25,409 bases of DNA from Gamarada debralockiae (Eukaryota; Ascomycota; Leotiomycetes; Helotiales; Hyphodiscaceae): the NCBI GenBank assembly GCA_002803225.1, contig NXFV01001471.1, positions 1-25,409 on the forward strand, read 5' to 3'. The first letter of the stretch is position 1. Each line of letters starts with the position of its first letter. Both the position numbers and the translations under genes were made by a program. Positions 10,727 to 21,551 of the stretch are shown in pieces. Under the pieces are notes generated by a model. It saw only the letters and a list, made by a program, of their open reading frames with translations, did not search any database and was not told the DNA's origin.

Positions 10727-11434
10727 GATGTACAACTATGTACCAGAGATGTCAATGTTTGCAATACAAGCTCTGAATTCTTTTGTAGACCAGGTGTGGA
10801 AGTTGTGTTGCAGAAATGTCGTTGGCGTTGGGGAATTTGGGAGCCTGCCCGGAGCTCTGTTTATCGATTGCGGGGAGGCAACAGCCCAGCTCTGGTTGTG
10901 TTGCCTGAGGCATTGACTTAGCCTTGTCTACTCAATTTCTTCCCTCCCCTTCATGTAGTTTTCCCGAGAACGTTCTTACTGTACTGCATCAATTGGAGTA
11001 CATGATAATAAACTTTGCGTCCATTTTGAGGGATCGGGAAGCTGCAGACAGTCTCTCCCAGATACAAAATCCCTAGTCAGTCGCTCTTCTTATTCAGTGA
11101 TTGAAAGACATGAGACAGAGGTATCAGGGCCCCAAGAGGACGGGTTTGATGAATAAAGATGGATACCCTATCTTCCAATTAATACAGCCGCTCGTTCTCT
11201 TTTACTTTGACCGTCCAAGATTCTACCAGTTGTTTATGAAGGTACAGTCTCATTTGGGCAGCTTCCAGTTAAATCACCCTACAAACGCAGTCCAGTTTCG
11301 TCACAGCCATCTTGCAGAATGTCTTTCTTTCATGATTCTTCGCATTCAGACATGTCCAGGAACCTTATATCTTCCTATTGCCCCCATATTTCATTCTGTT
11401 TCTTCCTTTTGGCTCTTTAGCATTCTGTCTCGCA
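10727..11434. promoter_or_regulatory. Divergent upstream region of csn6 and the proline/glutamine-rich gene
   Basis: About 0.7 kb between two divergent starts. No other gene is recognised. It contains a short upstream frame near the plus-strand gene (11319-11420). No strong core-promoter motif stands out. Confidence 0.5.
11319..11420 (+). other. Upstream open reading frame in the 5' leader (33 codons)
   Basis: An ATG at 11319 opens 33 codons ending in TAG at 11418-11420, 14 bases before the proposed main ATG at 11435. If the transcript starts upstream of 11319 this uORF would be met first and could reduce or regulate translation of the main protein. The transcript start is unknown, so this is an inference from position. 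Confidence 0.3.
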
Positions 11435-13628
11435 ATGGCACAGGCTGGGACAAGTGATCCTCCAAGCAAGTCTGCGACACCAGATCCCTCTCCTCCTCAG
11501 AGTCAGGTGAATATACTGCCAGTAGCAGATGCCATAATGAACTCCATCGAAAGCAACACGGTTCAGCAGCTTCCGATTCCACAGTCAACGACAGAGACTC
11601 CAGAAGAATCAGATGAAGTGCAATTCATTTTCTCTACACCGCGACGAAGAAAGAAGAAGCGGAGGAGGTAAGGATTCACAGCCTTCTCGGAAAACTCTGC
11701 TAACTATCTACGTAGAATAGAGTCATCACACATCTCCGCAGAAGACTTTCCAGGGCTCAAAGCTACGATAGACCCTCAGAAAACCGCAACGGCATCGGAG
11801 CTGCCTCGACGAGGAACTACGGGCATGGTACCACGGTTAGAGTCATGTCATATTGGGGATACCCAAAGCAAACATAGTGCTGGTATCGGCAGGAGTGGCT
11901 CTCTTCCATTAGTCCCACCGGCCGTCAATGCTAATCAAAAACCTCAATCCCCAGCCTTCAATCCGTCGAATTCGAGCAAGCTATCTTCGCAGTTCCTGCC
12001 CTTCGCACCATTTATGTCGATGCCTTGGTGGGACGGTCCGAGCATGCAGCTTCAAAATATCCCGATAGTTCAAAATGATTGGGGTTCCATGCAGCCAGAA
12101 GACAAAGCGCCCAACAAACGCAAACGTGAAGGAGAGGTCCAACAGCCCATGCCTAATCCTACCCATCGCTCTCAGATCGAGCAATCATCTATCCAAGCAA
12201 ACAGTCTTGAAATGGGTGGAATGGATCTCGGACCTATGGACATATTGGGCACAATTCCTACGACAGCCAACTCGACGAATGCGCCGTTCCCGACCTCAAC
12301 GATGCAAAGCTTCTGTTGGAATCCACACCTCAATACCAACCAAAGCCACGGTCGATCTCCGATACCCAACATAACGAAATCAAGTGCCTCAGATCCAATA
12401 TGGCCAAACTTTCGCGGTTCACAGCAGGCTTCTTCTCAAATGCTAGGCTCACCTCGACCCAATCATCCCAATCAGGATAGCAGACCCCAAAAGCAGGCCA
12501 TAACAATCCCAGCAAGGCTCGTACCGGAACAAAGTGTCTCTCCTCGAACTCAAACTGTTGAAGTTCCTAGAATGTCCTTTGCAAACCAAGCTCAAGCTAG
12601 ACAGATGATGTTGTTGCAGCGTGCTATGACTCCCAGCCGCCAACATATACCTTCTCCTCAGGGGCCTTCGGGCACCATTCCAATGATCCGGAATAATCAA
12701 TTCCAAATACCGAGATCGGTACCTCTCCAGGTATTGTCTCTGCAGGGTTTCCAGAGGTCGCAGCAAAACCCACTTTTCACTCGTCCTCAGAATCTGCAGA
12801 CATATCCATCCGATATCCTACGAAAGCCGTCGCTATACAAAGTTCCACCCTGGCCTTCGCCTTCCTTACCAACGAGCCCTACTCAACTGGCTTCATTCCC
12901 TTCGCGATCTCCAAAGACCATTGCAAGCGTGGGGGAGTCCAACGTGGGTACTAACAACAGTACGAATTCCGGTGTCAATGGCTGTTCAAGACCTCAGCGC
13001 GGCAACATGGTGCCTATGCAAGGAGCTCCCGGACAAAGTTCACCAAACAACTTCCCTTCCCAAAGAATGATGCCCGTGACGCCACCTCGAACACCTCCCC
13101 TCCAATTCCAAGCTCGATCATCCCCACCTCCCACTCAGCCACAGCTCAACCCGAATATGCGCAAACACTCCCCAAATCTGTAAGTATGCATCCCCTTCCC
13201 TCTGTCCTCCAAACCCTCCCCTTGGTCTCACGTCTCGAGTCCCTCGCCTTGAAATCTACTAATTTCCTATCCCCAGAATCGTAGATATAGCCGAAACATG
13301 CCAAGAGAACTTCCCCTTCGCCGCCATTGCAGAACGGCACCAAATCCCCATCCAAAAAGTCTTCGACACCTTCAGCGCCATCATCCAACTTCCCCTGCTC
13401 CGCTCCGCATCGGACAACAGACGACATGGTTCATTAGGCAAACGTCGTATGAAGGACTTCGGAGATGCGAGGAAAGCTATGGAGAAGGGGATGAAGGAGA
13501 AAGACGTTGATGCTGGTCATACTGGGGCAGGTGGAAGGGGAAGGAAGAGTAAGAAAGGGCCTGAACAGCCTTTGCTCAGGGCTGCGATTTTGAATAATGC
13601 TTCGCGGGGGAAAGAGGCTAGTTCATGA
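11435..13628 (+). CDS. Uncharacterised Pro/Gln/Ser-rich protein, probably nuclear
   Basis: No named function recognised. Exons are 11435-11667, 11716-13179 and 13277-13628, giving 682 residues. The introns are 48 bases (with a good GCTAAC branch site) and 97 bases. Most of the chain (about 80-565) is low-complexity Pro/Gln/Ser/Asn with no fold visible. Two basic clusters look like nuclear signals: RRRKKKRRR across the first junction and NKRKRE near 190. The third exon encodes a short ordered module (IAETCQENFPFAAIAERHQI, then PIQKVFDTFSAIIQLPLLR) that I recall as conserved at the C-terminus of uncharacterised Pezizomycotina proteins and that resembles a small helical domain. A basic, glycine-rich tail follows. 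A transcription or chromatin role is plausible but unproven. The start is ATG 11435, in good context (CGCAATGG). Confidence 0.75.
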
Positions 13629-13837
13629 TGGTACTGGTGCGTGTTATTTTCTGTGCTATTTATCTCTGGACTTTCAACTTACTCGTTCGTTGCTGTCGTC
13701 ATCTGTTTGGGTGTCTTAATCCAATGTATGCAAATTTATCACCGCGGCTCGAAAGGCTCATGATACTGCTCATCTAACCCACTCGAGATTAGCATTCATC
13801 ACTTTCCTCAACCATTCTCTTCCCTTCCCCCATCCCA

Positions 13838-14206
13838 TCAAGGATGAGAAAAGTCACGTTCCCCTTCCAGCCCAATCACGCCCCAATCCACAAACCCCTC
13901 CCACCTCAACTTCCCCGCCTCCCTCAGCTCCCTTCCCCGTTCCGCATTCCCCTCCTCAATGCGCTTCTGCATTTCTTGCGCTTGATCCCTACTCGACGCT
14001 TCCCTTAACTGCCTCACCAGACTTTCCCTTAGTAAATCGTGACGACGGTTGATTTCGGCGATCACAATGGAAGGATGGCAGCGCGCACATGTATCGTTTA
14101 GTTTCTTTTGGGGGCCGGAGACGGTTGCGCAGGGGAGAGAGCAGTGGGATGTGTAGTGGATTAGAGTGTGGCCGCATGTCATGTATGTTGTTGTGCCTGT
14201 GCACAT
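13838..14206 (-). CDS. Small Cys/His-rich protein with a charged helical tail
   Basis: 122 residues, single exon; function not known. The first 45 residues carry a metal-site-like pattern: Cys2, Cys11-Gly-His13, His17, His21-Cys22, Cys26, Cys40, Cys43-His44. The rest is a charged helix, probably coiled coil (about 50-100: RRHDLLRESLVRQLREASS and RIEEGNAERGRELRE), ending in an acidic/aromatic segment. Short fungal proteins starting MCT...TCGH with this layout are a common uncharacterised type, from memory. The frame stays open upstream to 14458 (84 more codons), but that part has no Cys/His order and looks like leader; Met at 14206 starts the conserved-looking part. It is convergent with the preceding plus-strand gene, 209 bases apart. 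Confidence 0.65.
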   Translation of the reverse strand: MCTGTTTYMTCGHTLIHYTSHCSLPCATVSGPQKKLNDTCARCHPSIVIAEINRRHDLLRESLVRQLREASSRDQAQEMQKRIEEGNAERGRELREAGKLRWEGFVDWGVIGLEGERDFSHP

Positions 14207-14441
14207 TTTGTTTTGGTTGGGCTTGGTGAGGAATGAGAAGAGGAAGGCACTTTGACGTAGCGATGAAGGTTGAGAAGCTATATTTGGAATGCTGGAATCG
14301 TCGAGAACCACGGGAATGTTTCCTTTGTTTGAGAATGATGAAATAGTGGGTAAGTTTGGAACAAAGAACTGGATTGAATCAATCACGTGATCCTTTGAGA
14401 TCCACTTGCAGCTAGGTTGTTCCCCGTTGATCGATACTATC

Positions 14442-15602
14442 CTATAGATGTGGGACACCCATGTTGACTAATCCCAGATTGAGCATGCTCAGGATTCTCT
14501 CTCCCAGTATCAATCTGATGCAATGACAACGATTGTGGTTTCATCGCCGTGATGTCTCATGTATCACCAACTCAGCAGTCCTCCGAATGCTCGTGATATT
14601 GAGAAGGATGGCGTTATGTACATCCCAACCGCTAGAGCAATGCCGCCAGGTACGAATCGCTGCAGCTTCCGGACGTTGGCTGAATTATGACTCCCAAGAT
14701 AAATCCAAAATGTCGTGGTAAGAACAATTATTGATCCGGCAACGACTCCGAATTGCCATACCATTGGCGGGAGTCCTTTATCAGTAACAAGTCTGGCCGT
14801 GAAGATCCAAATATACGCACTTGGCATGGAACAGCTGACTAGGTAGCTCATACGCCGAGACATAAATCCGGTACACCAGTGGAGAAATAACAACACCAAA
14901 GAGACATCCGATGATTTGACCGTAGAATTGAGCCTTGGGAGAAGCGTGGAGAGATGGGCAGTCTTGAACTTTTGCATCATGTCGCCTGATTGGCCGGCTC
15001 CAGACTCTGATATCGAGCCAACGAGTAAATATATGACCATGGCGTTGGGATTGGTCTTGGAGATTACCACTGAGAAGAGCAGTTGCACGAGTTTGCCGAT
15101 TCCAGATTGGGGTTTCGTCGAGGGCCCGGATGCCCATTACGGATGCGAGGATGGCGAGTATTGTGGCTAGGCTGGTTATGCTGGGTGGAATATAGGAATC
15201 GAAGGAAAAGTAGACACTTGTAACGCAGAAAGCCAAAGCAAGGGGCAGCAAAATAGAAATAGTCGCGCTGGACACTTGTTGCTGGGGTGGTGCATCTCCT
15301 TGAGAGCCATCCATGGAAACTTGCTGCCCTGCCAAAGAGTTCGGTGAATTCGAATCCGGCAGTTCAGCCATACTGTAATCCTGATGACATTTCCGAAAGG
15401 GAGCAAAGTCATCCTCTACTCTCGACCTCCATCTGTGCTTCTCACCACCCAAAATTCCAACGCATCCATCGACGGCGACTCTTTTTTTCCCATCGATCGA
15501 AAATATTCTATTGGATGCGACTATAGCTTCTTCCAAGTGCTTTGGGTGTAAAGAGCACCAATACGAAGCCCTCCTACGCCCACGCGCCGCTTCTGTCAAC
15601 AT
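14442..15602 (-). pseudogene. Broken oligopeptide transporter (OPT family)
   Basis: Remnant of the C-terminal half of an OPT membrane transporter that would import small peptides or metal chelates. OPT blocks appear in order but in changing frames: a soluble loop (HPKHLEEAIVASNRIFSIDG), membrane segments (VSSATISILLPLALAF, LATILAILASVMGIRALDET), then SGIGKLVQLLFSVV with VGSISESGAGQSGDMMQ, ASPKAQFYGQIIGCLFG, PSAYIWIFTARLV and FVPGGIALAVGMYITPSFS. The frame breaks near 15105-15118, 14948-14955, 14826-14830 and 14512-14516. A TGA at 14564-14566 follows LLSW. The family-type C-terminus (LGERILSMLNL..GVPHL) is still present and ends with TAG at 14442-14444. The missing bases are deletions, so introns cannot explain the breaks. 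The N-terminal half is not recognisable upstream. Family assignment is from remembered OPT motifs. Confidence 0.8.
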
Positions 15603-16566
15603 TCAACAGCGGCTTGCTTGATACGCTGCCATGATTCACCTGCAAGCCTGGTTTGGAGGCTTGAACTCTGTAACCATACGACTGCCAAATCAGGTTCTTC
15701 ATCATTCCGCCTCTCCTCAAGCATCGTCAGCAGGAAGGAAAGGTACGGTACTGCGGTATCTCTCTAAGAAGAAACAGACTTGACGCGGCGACCCTATCGT
15801 CGCGAAAGTCCCGTGATGCCAAATTTTATTGATATCAGAGGGCCTTGTTCCGCTCATTGATTTCCAACAGATGTCAACGTAAGATTGAAGTGATGAACGA
15901 GAAAATGGACATTTGATCGTGGTGCTAAGCTTTTTATGCAGCTTGCGAGTCAAGCTTGCAATCTCATTGCAATTGAAAAGCATTTGGGACTACAAGTGTA
16001 ACATTTTCAGAATTCAATGGCAAGAATCAACAGACACAAATCGAACCAGAAAGTTAAGGGCCTGCTCGGCTTCCAATGAAGTGCCTGAAATGGAAGTGGC
16101 CTGCGACCGTTGCTTTACTTCAGATTAGAGTTGCAGAATTTCGCTTCAGTTCCTTTAATTCCTTGAATCAGCCCCTGAGTCTGGTTGGGTCTTTTTAAGT
16201 CTACTTTCTCATGCCTCTTTTACTTGGATATCATTTCGAGAATGAAGGACGTGCACGGAGACAAGACTCTTCGACGTGCAACTCCAGACCGTGTTGGCAT
16301 GTGATGCCTCTGAGACATCCCGAGGCTGTGAGAGAAGAATAGAATGGTAGGTATTGGGGTACATGGCACATCATCTATGGCCATTGGAGATTGATTGATG
16401 AAATTCTTTCCTTGTTCTCATGATAATCTGTCCCTAAACGAGTCACGTCACTCATTCATCCAAGAGGCGCGACGCCACCTTAGAACGCCCCTGCGTCTAG
16501 TACACATCACTTCTCTACCAGAGAATCCCCCTTCTTCCCTCCAGAACCCAAAAATGTTCCAAGCAT
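15603..16566. other. Intergenic stretch upstream of the OPT relic
   Basis: Nearly 1 kb without a recognisable gene. It should have held the first half of the OPT gene if that gene had been intact. Minus-strand translations near 15610-15720 look vaguely protein-like (a DEEPDLAVVW segment), but I cannot match them to OPT. The right end is the 3' flank of the permease gene. Confidence 0.45.
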
Positions 16567-18540
16567 CTAACAGAAGATCTTATAAATGCGCTTCCACTTC
16601 GGCATCTGTGCCTTCTCCACTCTATCAGCTTCTATCAAAGCAGTGCTATCTAATTCACGACGACCAGTCTGCAAATCCATATTGGAAGTCCTCATGAATG
16701 GAGTCCTGTAGTAAATCTTGTACGGAATATAAAATGCGATGACGACGGGTGCAGCAAGATATGCCAAGAAGAAAGTCTGGGCTCTCTCGTCCGGGCTCTG
16801 CTCTCCGTACGCAATGGGCCATCCTGCTGTCCAGAATTGCGCCATGAGGACAAGGCAGTTAAGGATGAAGCCCACCCAGGAACCAATAACTCCGACTTGG
16901 GACTTGAACGCGAGCTCGTCGAGGCTGTAGCCTTGCTTCTTCCATGCGGAGCGGAATCGGATGTGAGCGAGACAGATGGAACCCCATGTGAAAATGGAGG
17001 AAAGACCGGAAAGAGAGTACAGCCAGTTGAGGGCAGTGTTGGCGGTGTGCTGCCCACCACCGACAACATAGCAGAGGAGACCGAGAACCGAGGCGACAAC
17101 GATGGAAACCAAGGGACGACCTTTACGATCGATGTAGGCGAGGATTCGGGGAGCTTGACCTTGCTCAGCGAGTGCAGCGAGGGTACGCGAGGATCCATAG
17201 ATAGATGAGTTACCGACTGACAAGACGGCAATCAAGATAACGACGTTCATGACGGAGGGTAAGCCACTGATACCGGCGTTATTAATGGCAATGACAAAAG
17301 GCGAGGCTTTGGCATCGTCAGAGCTGTCGCCGAGAAGTCTGTCGTCTCCATAAGGAACCAAAACACTAACAATGGTGAGGGAGACCATGTAGAACAAGCA
17401 AATGCGCCAAAAGACCTGCTTGATAGCGGTAGGGAGGGTCTTGCGTGGGTTGTCAGCTTCAGCCGCAGCCAAACCAACAAGCTCCGTTCCAGCGAAAGAG
17501 AAAGCTGCAGTGACGAACACGCTGCAAAGACCCTTAAACCCAGAGTTGAATGCTCCGGATTTAATGGAGCCGGCTGGTTGGCCAGCTAGATATCCGGGAT
17601 AATCGGGCGGAACATTGTTAGGATACCAGTATCGACCTCCAATGTAGCCGCCGTGGGGACCACCTCCGCAGTTAAGCACAATGCCCAAAATGATGAAGCC
17701 GATGACTGCGACAACCTTGATGATTGCGAATACGAATTCTGCTTCACCGTAACCGCGCACTCCGAAGAAGTTGATGCAGACAATTACGACCAAGAATATG
17801 GTTACCCAAGCAGCTTCGTTGGTTTTTTCAGCTCCAGGCCAGTATGTCAAGGTTATTGATGCCGCGACAATTTCAAGCGGTAAAACAACTAGCCATTGAA
17901 TGGCGTAACTGCAGAGTTGGTTAGCTCCAGTCCTTTTCCCTAAAATGCAAGTAGAGCATCACTCACTTCCAGCCCATTGCGAAACCCCATGCAGGATCGA
18001 TAAAACGTGTAGAGTATGCGGAGAAAGATCCGGCGACCGGGAAGAGGACAGCCAGCTCACCGAGAGCCTGGACAGTGCAGAACATGAGGATGCCAATAAT
18101 TCCATAAGCAATAATCAAAGAGGCGGGGCCTCCTTGGGAGAGTGCTGCTCCTGAAGTGACGAAGAGACCAGTACCTAGAAAATGGTTAGAGGAGGTCATC
18201 CAGTAGTACAATGATGTCAAGACTCACCAATCGAACCGCCAATGGCAATCATTTGCATATGGCGAGCCTTCAACTTATGCGCAAGACCAGAATTCGCAGT
18301 TCGCTCTGCAGCAGCCCTGTGATCGAATGCTCTCCCCGCTTCTCCATCTGCTCTCTGCGAGGGCTTTGTAACGTGGGCATTGGGATCGCGTTTGAAGCTG
18401 TCGATGATTCGTCTGTTCCATGGCTGTCGCTCTGTATTCAACTGCACACCTGTGTCCCATTCTGGACTGCTCGATGGCCCCAGAGATTTCTCATTGGTGC
18501 CCTTCTCAGGGTCCGAATTTTCATATGTCGTTGTCGACAT
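16567..18540 (-). CDS. Amino-acid permease, Gap1-like (APC superfamily, YAT family)
   Basis: Plasma-membrane proton symporter for amino acids. Exons (minus) are 18540-18228, 18174-17967 and 17908-16567, giving 620 residues; introns are 53 and 58 bases. About 100 cytosolic residues, rich in Ser, Glu and Lys, precede twelve expected membrane segments. Family signatures are the first-helix GGSIGTGLFVTSGAALSQGG, the join GFAMGWNYAIQWLVVLPLEI across the second intron, FSFAGTELVGLAAAEADNPR in helix 6 and SSRTLAALAEQGQAP. The chain ends RIYKIFC; the final aromatic-Cys matches the palmitoylated FWC end of yeast permeases. The true ATG at 18540 is used. Substrate range cannot be told; a Gap1-type broad range or a narrower one are both possible. 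The gene is complete, in contrast to the broken transporter downstream. Confidence 0.9.
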
Positions 18541-18977
18541 GTTGGAATCGCACAAACGCGGTTAAAGAGTTCTTCAACCTAGAAATTGGGATTTCAATGC
18601 CAACTAAATCCAAGGAAGCTGTCGGCGGACTATTTGTTGGAGCCAGAAATGATGAACAACCAAACCGCGCAGATGAAGAGCAACGAAGAGAAAACACGAG
18701 GGGGGGAGAGGGATTAATTAAGGGTAGAATCCCAAGTACGTAGGGCCTTGACCCATGGCATTTTGTTACCTTCCATTATCATCAAACTGACTTGGCCTAG
18801 CGTTATCGTGGTGTCACGTCCCCATGCCGATCTTAGAAGCATCGGTTAAACTGGTTTTGTGCTAGAATGCGAAATAGTAAAGAATTTGCGGCGGTTCAAC
18901 AAATGATTTTGTGGCTGCATATCAGCGCCAAAAAATTTGTTACGACATAGTGAGGTTTAGTGTTTCTTGGCGCCGCC
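18541..18977. promoter_or_regulatory. Permease upstream region with two GATA-factor sites
   Basis: Two matches to the nitrogen-regulator (AreA/Nit2) site HGATAR lie close together on minus: TGATAA at 18776-18781 and CGATAA at 18803-18808, about 240-270 bases upstream of the permease ATG. Paired GATA sites are typical before fungal amino-acid permease genes. The motif is short, so support is modest. No gene is seen in the stretch. Confidence 0.35.
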
Positions 18978-19484
18978 TTAGTGCAACATGACGCTTTTGT
19001 CCCCGCATTCAAACGCCGCATACGCCGCATAACTTTCTGCCCTGGGGATGGCGGCTGCTACCGATTGGACCAAACTAAGAGTGGCCAGTATCTCCTCGTA
19101 CGTAAAAGCTTTGCCGTGCTGTTCCTGGTATTCCCGGTGCCTCCGACCCAGCCACTCAAAAGAGTCCGCAACATCAAAACTGATGGCCGATGTAGGATCT
19201 CCATTAATAATTTCCTTGGCCGTCTGTGGGGAAGAGCGCCACCCAGCTTCCAGAAGGATAACAGAAGCCCGATAGAAGGCGAAAAAGATACTTGTGAATA
19301 ATTGCCCTCCTTGCCAATCTGTGGGGAAGACAAATCGTGCAGTAGTTCGTACGAAAGTGACTTGGCTAAAGGACGAAGGATCTTTAGCAACATCCACCGA
19401 AGAAACCCGCAGGATATGGGGAAAAGGAATCTCTGCAAATGGAAAGAAATGCGCGGCAGCTGATGAGCAATCTTCATTCAACAA
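18978..19484 (-). CDS. Open frame without ATG; possible last exon or gene relic
   Basis: A minus-strand frame of about 168 codons with a protein-like translation, for example FVFPTDWQGGQLFTSIFFAF, then SFEWLGRRHREYQEQHG and FTYEEILATLSLVQSVAAAI. No domain recognised. The frame begins right after a TAA and has no ATG except near its end, so it cannot start a protein on its own. I tried to join upstream ATGs (in the 19485-19620 area, on minus) using GT..AG pairs such as TTTGCAG at about 19440, and none kept the frame. It may be the terminal exon of a gene whose first exon I cannot place, a relic, or chance. Confidence 0.3.
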   Translation of the reverse strand: MLNEDCSSAAAHFFPFAEIPFPHILRVSSVDVAKDPSSFSQVTFVRTTARFVFPTDWQGGQLFTSIFFAFYRASVILLEAGWRSSPQTAKEIINGDPTSAISFDVADSFEWLGRRHREYQEQHGKAFTYEEILATLSLVQSVAAAIPRAESYAAYAAFECGDKSVMLH

Positions 19485-20501
19485 TTACTGATAAACCTGC
19501 ATCGCGGGCGTGGGTGCAAAGTAAGCCCCACTTGGCGGCCGATAAAGATCTTTACAAGTCTGTATCAGTCATACACTGTTGAGTTGCAAGAAAGAATGCT
19601 GTTCGCCTTTCTTCCACCTCGTTTCGTTATATCCTCCCTCCAAGAAGAGGAACAAGGAAGAGCACTCAGTTTGATTCAAGAACGAAGGACTTGAGACAAA
19701 AACAATCCAAATCTCATCTGATGTAAGAATCCCTCGCATACTGATGCCATTTCAGCCAACTGAGAGAAAGCTGGGCATTGATGCGGGTTCAGGAAGTATT
19801 CAATTGGGTACTATCTTCATAGTTTCCACCATTTTGTCAAAAGAATTTCCGGTAGACCTCACGAGCTCAAAGTTGATGCTCGAAACTTGGGGCACGAGCT
19901 GCCTGAGATGAACTGCACAGGCGATGCTGAGCTTTTTGCATTTGGCTTTCGACTTCAATTGCGCCTTCTTGGCTTTGAATTCTGACAGGCGCTACACTTA
20001 TAACTTGAAGTCATTACACTAGTGATGATATTCTAAGACTTGCGTCAAACTGAACTTCACAGCTTAATATCAGGGAGAAGCGCCCGCCATTGCTGCCCGC
20101 GATGCATGAGGAGAAGCGGAGTGATGAAACTTCGATGCGATAGCGCAATGGCAATAGGTTCGTACGATTGACTCGAAAACTTGATTTCTGTGGCGATTTA
20201 ACAGTGCTTCCTGTTGTAGCAGAAGAATCGTGGGAGCGACAAACCACTCACTTCAGCTTCATACGCGCCAACACTTGCCAGGCAGAAACCGTCCCATCTT
20301 TGACCAATCATATGACAAGGAAACTATCTGTTTCTTTTTGTTGCACATCGCAATTCATGCGCGCGCGCGCATTTGCATAGAAGTGAGCGCGAAGTCGTGC
20401 GCCTCGAATGCTGTCACGGAGCTGTCGTCCACCGATGCATTTGTCCTAAGGGAGGACGAGGTCTTTGACGCTGTCGAAAATCGGGGAATAGAGAAGCTGG
20501 C

Positions 20502-20538
20502 AAATTTATATGAAAGGTCCAAATTTTATATGAAGGCC
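20502..20538. repeat. Imperfect tandem pair of about 19 bases
   Basis: AAATTTATATGAAAGGTCC (20502-20520) is followed directly by AAATTTTATATGAAGGCC (20521-20538). The two differ by small indels and one transition. This looks like a local duplication by slippage. Confidence 0.5.
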
Positions 20539-21531
20539 AAGGTACCCCCCATCCTCACATCTGCCTCTGAATGTGATCCCGATATATGGCGCCGCCTATC
20601 GTCAACTTCATGAAGCATGCCACCATGATGTTGACAAAGCACGCTGGCGCGGTTTTCCGCGCTGTGAACGGTTGGTGGGAACTATTCTTGCTCTCTGGAC
20701 CCAAGGCATTTGGACAAAGCTATAAGTCGCCTTTGAAGGATCTTAAACAATTGAAATGAGAATTGACATTGAGGCACGGTGTGGAGGGATGGTGGGTGGA
20801 TTTAGCCTAATTGTTTGCCAAGAAGTGCGAGGAGTTGGCACGGACCGTAGTAGACCACACGATTCTTCATGGACACCCCGATTTTCTTGATAGAACTGTC
20901 GCTCACTCCAACAAGAAGCCATACGTCCACTGACTCTCAGGGACACCTGTATACCTAATACTCGTCGGATGTTTTCTTCCTCGCTGGCAATACCTTCTGA
21001 ATATACATCTCGCCTACGTTTTCATAAGTCTCCGGGTGACTGCAACCGCTGAGAACGGTGAGAATAAGAATCTTTGTGTCGGACCTTACCAAACTGGTGC
21101 GGCGCCTCCGTTCAGTTTTCTCTCTGGCTCAAAGAGACCCGTCCTTGCATAAGGTTACCTTTGTCTCTGAAACTACGAGCTCCGGGGGAAGAGGGATGGC
21201 AGTTCAGCAGTGACTCGCTCGACGAGGGAGCGGTGTTTCCAAAATATCGACATCATCCTCTGCACATTACAATCGAAAAGTGCGAAGGCATGTCTGGACC
21301 TATCTAAAACTTCACCTTGATCACAATTTCGCACCTGCTTTTATATTCTTGACGTCAAACGCAGGTGAGGCATCTTCATTATCTAGCCCGTTCTGCATCA
21401 ATTAAACAGGTGATCCCGCGTCAAGCTACGGTATTTCTACGATCAGGGACTTGACGAATACAGGCTCTCAGAGCTCCTTACAAGTCGCACGGGACTTGAT
21501 TACCAACTGCAATACTCATCATGTTCGTTGG

Positions 21532-21551
21532 AAAAAAAAAAAAAAAAAAAA
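21532..21551 (+). repeat. Poly-A run of 20
   Basis: Twenty consecutive A bases. It could be a simple slippage tract or the tail of an old retroposed copy. No target-site duplication or recognisable retroelement sequence was found next to it. Confidence 0.6.

Noticed and set aside
15101..15120. Introns as an explanation for the OPT frame changes
   Set aside because: At each break the expected residues are missing or shortened by a few bases; there is no extra sequence with GT..AG ends to remove. Deletions fit, introns do not.
16837..17208. Plus-strand frame of 123 codons antisense to the permease
   Set aside because: It lies entirely opposite conserved membrane segments of the permease and has no recognisable content.
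20230..20613. Plus-strand open frame with a protein-like end (VFDAVENRGIEKLANLYERSK)
   Set aside because: The first half reads as noise, no family is recognisable, and the protein-like end overlaps a local tandem duplication. Too weak to call a gene.
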